Shown: piece after piece, positions 60,636 to 64,000 of the stretch
How positions within the stretch are numbered: the first letter of the stretch is position 1
Layout: the number at the start of each line of letters is the position of its first letter
Assembly: GCF_030499515.1 (NCBI RefSeq)
Contig: NZ_JASTWJ010000001.1
Span: 9,776,001-9,840,000, forward strand
DNA from: Streptomyces sp. DT2A-34
GTDB lineage: Bacteria; Actinomycetota; Actinomycetes; Streptomycetales; Streptomycetaceae
Direction: 5' to 3'
DNA length: 64,000 bases
Notes under the pieces: model-generated
The model's input: the letters and a program-made list of their open reading frames with translations, nothing else
What the model was told of the DNA's origin: nothing
Databases searched by the model: none
Position numbers and translations under genes: made by a program

Positions 60636-60914
60636 GGCGGTGAACCCGCGCGCCCGCAGCCGCATTGCGCTGTTTCGGCGGCAGGTCCGTACGGCAGACG
60701 CTCGGCAATTGCGTCGGCCTTCGACTTCGTGGCTGGGGACCAAAGCTGGTGTACGGCCGTCAGTAGATCGTCCTGTAGCTCATGGCGGTGGATGCTGTCG
60801 ATCAGCCGGGAGACCCCGCTGAAGAGCAGCCCTCCTCCGGCCGTCGTGACCACCTGCCGCACCGGTGGGGGCGCGGGGCCGCAGAGGACCGATCTCTCCT
60901 GGAACCAGATTGGA

Positions 60915-61072
60915 TCAGACGCCGAAGGCACTGCGGATGACGAAGTCGAAGGCGCGGTCCGGCGGCAGCCAGCGCAGGAACATGGTGGGGGCGGCCCCGA
61001 AACCCACCCGGTAGCGGGTGCGCGGGCGGCGCGCCCTGGCGATCTTGACGATGGTCTTGCCGATGACTCCTG
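60915..61072 (-). pseudogene. Short-chain dehydrogenase C-terminal fragment
   Basis: KTIVKIARARRPRTRYRVGF, GAAPTMFLRWLPPDRAFDFV ending SAFGV is the C-terminus of classical SDR oxidoreductases of the PF00106 group. The Rossmann fold and the Tyr-x3-Lys site are absent. It is fused directly to the end of the metallo-beta-lactamase-fold fragment. Confidence 0.7.
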
Positions 61073-61484
61073 GCCGTCGATCAGGATCGTGTCGCCCTCG
61101 AGGGGGTCGGGGACGACAGTGTTGTCCAGTGCCTGGCCGTCGAAGAACTGCCGCCACTGTTGCGCTGAGCCTCGTTGCCTGCCTTGATCGCCGCAGCCAC
61201 CGACGGCAGTGCGACCGCGCGGGCCTGCGGGAAACGCTCGAGCAGCCGCTCCAGGCCGAAGTAGTGGTCAGCGTGTGTATGGGTGATGTAGATCGTTGTC
61301 AGCGTTCGTCCGAAGCCTCGATCCGCCGGATGAGCTCGGCTACGTCGCTTTCCATGTACTGGGTGTCCACCAGCACGGCTTCGGTCGGTCCGGCGATGAT
61401 CGTCGAGGTGGTCGGGGAGAACGCCCCGCCGTTGGGCACCTCCTGCAGGGCGCAGGTGTAGACGTCGAGGGTCAGGTCGGTCAC
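61070..61484 (-). pseudogene. Metallo-beta-lactamase-fold hydrolase, frameshifted and truncated
   Basis: From a GTG at 61484 the frame gives LTLDVYTCALQEVPNGGAFS and VLVDTQYMESDVAELI. A missing base near 61302 gives a stop. The next frame carries the zinc motif YITHTHADHYFGLERLLERF, and a further shift near 61160 gives QWRQFFDGQALDNTVVPDPL. The sequence ends at an SDR fragment. The domain has lost its second zinc-binding half. Confidence 0.8.
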
Positions 61485-61785
61485 GTTGTTACTTCCGCTC
61501 CGATTGTTTGAGACGGTGAGCTGATCCGGCTGAGGTGGTGAGCCCGGGAGAAGTCGGCTTCTCGGTTCCTCGCTCGGTCCAGGGATTGCGTAGAGGCTGC
61601 GCTGTCCCGCTTCGGCGAAAGTTCGGCCTGCGGCGGCCGCGGTCGGACGGCTCTCGCGAAAGCACGAGGCCAGGACCGCACCCAGGCGGAGGAATACTTG
61701 GACGATCTGGCCGACGCCAGCCTGGCCGGTGTGACCGGCACGACCGGCGTCGGCCGGGGCGATCGTCAGCGTTGAGGAATGAAAC
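61485..61785. other. Intergenic region with a long inverted repeat
   Basis: GGCCGACGCC (61709-61718) and GGCGTCGGCC (61746-61755) are perfect 10-bp arms separated by 27 bp and lie about 30 bp before the PucR-type gene. An autoregulatory operator is possible. No gene is supported elsewhere in this stretch. Confidence 0.45.
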
Positions 61786-63333
61786 ATGTGTAGTGACGAA
61801 GCCGCGACAGCCAGGAGCCGGCCCGCGGAAGCCGCGCCGATGAGCCTGCGCTCCCTGATCGAGTTCCTGGGGCGCGAGACGTTGGTACCGGTCACGGTCC
61901 CCTCCTGGAACGTCGCGGTGTACACGGTGCGCGTCCTGGAGTCCGAGGCGGACTTCCTGAAGGGTGCGGTGCTGCTGTGCCCCGGCGCGGGCGACGTTCC
62001 CGCTCTGGTCCGGTCGTTGGGGGCGGCGGGCGGAACTGCCGTCGTCGTACGGGGCGACGCGGTCCGCGGAGCGGCCGTACGGCGGGAGGTCACCGAGGCC
62101 GCCGTGGCGGCGGGCGTCGCGGTGCTGGCCCTGGACGACCGGATCACCTGGCTGTCCGCCGCGGCCGACTGCCACACCCTGGTGGCCTCACCCGTGCCCG
62201 ACGCGCTGGCCGTGCAGGACGGGCCTCTGATCGACGAGGTGATCGACTCCGTAGCCCTGCTGCTCGGCGCTCCCGTCATCCTGACCGACCCGCAGTACCG
62301 GCTGGTGGCCTTCTCCGGCCGCCAGGAGGAGGCCGACGAGCCCAACCGCTGGGTGCTCGTGCACCGTCGCCTGCCGGACGGCACCATCAACGGCCTGAAA
62401 CGGGAGGGTGGGGAGGAGCGATTGCGCCACGGCAAGGAACCCGTGCACATCCCCGCCTACCCGGAGCACGGCAACGCCCCGAAGCTCGGCGTGCCGATCC
62501 ACGCCGGCGGGCAGTACCTGGGCGTGCTGTGGGTCCACGGGGCGGCGCCGCCCACAGAGGACGAGCTGCGCCGGCTGGCGCCGGCCGTGGACGCCATCGC
62601 CGTACAACTGCTGCGGATCGCGCAGTACCGGGCCGCACTGCGCGCCGGGTACACCGAGGACGTGTGGGCCCTGCTGCACGGCACCGGTGGGGCCGCTGTC
62701 GCCCAGCAGGCCGGGCACCGGCTGGCGGTCGTCGTGCTGCTGCCGGTGGACGCCGCGCAGGCCCGCGCGATGGATCTGGAGCGGGTACGCGGCACCTTCG
62801 CCCTGCATCTGGGGGCGCTGCACGGCCGGGCGAGGACGGCCGTGTTGGACGGTGCCGTGTACGGGATCGTGCCGGTGCCCCGTTCGGCTCAGGGCGACGA
62901 GGAGCACTGGCTGACCGAGGTCGCGCACGACTTCCTGCAGCGGATCGACCCGGCGGCCGGTCTCGTCGCCGGAGTGGGCCGGGTGGCGCGCAGCCTCGAC
63001 GAGGTGCCGCTGGCCAGGAAGGACGCCGACCTGGCCGCGCACGTCCTGCGCTGTCGTCCCGGCGGTGACGTGCGTGCCGTACCCCTCGCCCAGGTGCACG
63101 CCGAGGCCGTACTGCTGCAGGCCGCCCGGTCGGTCGCGGCGGACCACGGCCGTCTCGACGGTCCGGTCGGCCGCCTGGCGCGGGTCGACGAGCAGCAGGG
63201 ATCGCACCTGGTGGAGACGCTGCGGTGCTACCTCGACGCCTTCGGCAACACCGCGGCCGCGGCGGCGCGGCTGCACATCCACCCCAACACCCTGCGGCAG
63301 CGGCTCCAGCGCATCCTTGACGACGGCCGGTGA
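61786..63333 (+). CDS. PucR/CdaR-type regulator with shortened C-terminus
   Basis: The 515-residue protein has a purine-catabolism-like N-domain (LGRETLVPVTVPSWNVAVYT region), a GAF-like middle (VALLLGAPVILTDPQYRLVA) and a PucR-type helix-turn-helix beginning LVETLRCYLDAFGNTAAAAA, RLHIHPNTLRQRLQRI. It then ends LDDGR and stops. Family members normally run about 25 residues further through the last helix. The adjoining SpoIIE fragment begins within a few bases, so the gene was cut by a rearrangement. It may still bind DNA. GAGGAA precedes the ATG. Confidence 0.8.
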   Translation: MCSDEAATARSRPAEAAPMSLRSLIEFLGRETLVPVTVPSWNVAVYTVRVLESEADFLKGAVLLCPGAGDVPALVRSLGAAGGTAVVVRGDAVRGAAVRREVTEAAVAAGVAVLALDDRITWLSAAADCHTLVASPVPDALAVQDGPLIDEVIDSVALLLGAPVILTDPQYRLVAFSGRQEEADEPNRWVLVHRRLPDGTINGLKREGGEERLRHGKEPVHIPAYPEHGNAPKLGVPIHAGGQYLGVLWVHGAAPPTEDELRRLAPAVDAIAVQLLRIAQYRAALRAGYTEDVWALLHGTGGAAVAQQAGHRLAVVVLLPVDAAQARAMDLERVRGTFALHLGALHGRARTAVLDGAVYGIVPVPRSAQGDEEHWLTEVAHDFLQRIDPAAGLVAGVGRVARSLDEVPLARKDADLAAHVLRCRPGGDVRAVPLAQVHAEAVLLQAARSVAADHGRLDGPVGRLARVDEQQGSHLVETLRCYLDAFGNTAAAAARLHIHPNTLRQRLQRILDDGR

Positions 63334-63342
63334 ACGTGTCCG

Positions 63343-63722
63343 GCGCTGGCCAGGGAGCACAGGCGGGAGACCGGGTCGTAGACCGCGTACTGGCAGGTGG
63401 CGCTTATCTCGTCCGCACCCCGTTCCTGCTCACGCTGCATCCGGATGACCACGTCATCGAGGTGGGTGAGCAGTTCGTCGGGCATCAGGTCGATGTCCGC
63501 GAGAGTACGGACGGCCGTCCGTAGGCGGCCCATGGTGGCAGAGGCGTGGAGGCCGTGGCCGACCACGTCACCCACCACGAGTGCGACGCGGGCACCGGAC
63601 AGCGGAATCACGTCGTACCAGTCGCCGCCCACGCCTGCCCGGGATCCGCAGGGCAGGTAGCGGCAGGCGGTCTCGACGGCGGACTGTTCGGGCACCTGAT
63701 GCACCGAGTCGATCCAGTGAGC
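63343..63722 (-). pseudogene. SpoIIE/PP2C phosphatase fragment
   Basis: The frame VPEQSAVETACRYLPCGSRA, GVGGDWYDVIPLSGARVALV, VGDVVGHGLHASATMGRLRT has the metal-binding GGDWYD and GDVVGHG motifs of SpoIIE-type Ser/Thr phosphatases. It is cut at both ends: before the first helices at about 63722, where IS110 sequence begins, and after SLASAGH at about 63343. A phosphatase needs the missing C-terminal Asp, so it is inactive. Confidence 0.8.
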
Positions 63723-63912
63723 TGACCGCATTCGTGTCAGGTCCCCGCTTCCCCCTTACCTTCTTGATCGGCCCCGCAACGGGATACCCGGCCTCCGGGC
63801 CCGGCATGACTGGCCCCCCGGTTCCCTCGGGAGACCGGGGAGGCTCTTCGTCATGTGGATGCCGGCAGCTGGTGCCGCAGGTGAGGCCGGGACGCACGAC
63901 CGGAGTACCCAC
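63723..63912 (+). ncRNA. IS110 left non-coding end, candidate bridge-RNA region
   Basis: About 190 bp of non-coding sequence precede the IS110 transposase start. They include a strong hairpin at 63816-63840 (arms CCCCGGT and ACCGGGG, with an inner TCCC/GGGA). In IS110-group elements the bridge RNA that pairs with donor and target DNA comes from this end. The assignment rests on position and the hairpin; the loops were not matched to target sequence. Confidence 0.45.
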
Positions 63913-64000
63913 GTGATCGACACCAGTGACATCGGCGTCTTCCCCGGCCTGGACGTCGGCAAGGGCGAACACCACGCCACCGCCGTCACCCCGGCGGGAA
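63913..64000 (+). mobile_element. IS110-family transposase, 5' end (runs off window)
   Basis: A GTG at 63913 opens a frame IDTSDIGVFPGLDVGKGEHH followed by ATAVTPAG up to the window edge. This is the start of the DEDD RuvC-like domain of streptomycete IS110 transposases; the Asp of GLDVGK is the first catalytic residue. Pro replaces the usual Leu before GLDVGK. The remainder lies outside the window, so intactness is unknown. Confidence 0.85.

Noticed and set aside
1..64000. tRNA, rRNA, CRISPR arrays or an antibiotic biosynthetic core
   Set aside because: I saw no cloverleaf, rRNA signature, spaced direct-repeat array, or polyketide/peptide synthetase domains by reading; a dedicated tRNA or covariance search was not possible.

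Overview
The window is very GC-rich, codes densely with G or C at most third positions, uses many GTG starts, and carries families typical of Streptomyces or a close relative: Methyltransf_19, paired PucR and IclR regulators, DUF6479 and an actinobacterial-type cytochrome oxidase subunit 4. Intact metabolic operons alternate with stretches of broken genes and insertion-sequence debris. That pattern fits a chromosome arm rather than the core, although this is inferred from the window alone. I saw no tRNA, rRNA or CRISPR array.

Layout. 1-5400: a PucR-gene fragment, a VOC protein, a methyltransferase, an ABC-F protein and an EamA exporter. 5470-15900: a LysR regulator; a beta-phosphoglucomutase/GH65 phosphorylase pair; a universal stress protein; PPK2 polyphosphate kinase; and an accessory respiratory set (ctaD, a subunit-4 gene, qcrB and a DUF6479 membrane protein). 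This looks like an energy-reserve or low-oxygen block. 16050-19090: a Cys-rich copper-type four-helix protein, an acyl-CoA dehydrogenase behind a KstR-like palindrome, then a truncated UvrD helicase and sequence with no clear gene. 19092-26534: a PucR regulator divergent from a translationally coupled GABA operon (gabT, a large FAD/Fe-S oxidoreductase, gabD) that ends in a strong terminator.

26975-42252: two tandemly duplicated IclR genes, each with the same divergent promoter/operator. The second copy faces an operon of about twelve tightly packed genes: a Tat-exported PotD-like lipoprotein and PotABC-type ABC importer, two flavin amine oxidases, two AstE/aspartoacylase-type zinc acylases, a class III aminotransferase, an aldehyde dehydrogenase, an aldo/keto reductase and a haloacid-dehalogenase-like protein. 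It ends at a terminator and is followed by aspartate ammonia-lyase. It looks like an uptake and degradation route for an amine or N-acyl amine that does not match the standard Puu or Spe gene sets. Any GABA it produced could be finished by the gabT-gabD operon. This is the best candidate for an undescribed system here.

43980-53360: a decayed ISAzo13-family transposase, a coiled-coil/winged-helix transposon-type protein, and a D-glucarate-type cluster (tctCBA importer, kdgD, IclR regulator) whose glucarate dehydratase gene survives only as a frameshifted 5' fragment, followed by more transposase debris with a GGCCCC hexanucleotide tract. 53465-58152: remains of a CoA ligase and an enoyl-CoA hydratase, then two alpha/beta hydrolases and a TetR regulator that share the 14-bp palindrome AAACCGATCGGTTT. 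58590-64000: an ECF sigma factor coupled to a membrane protein, pieces of DNA ligase, SDR and metallo-beta-lactamase-fold genes, a PucR-type regulator cut short at its C-terminus beside a SpoIIE-phosphatase fragment, and the start of an IS110 transposase with its upstream non-coding end.
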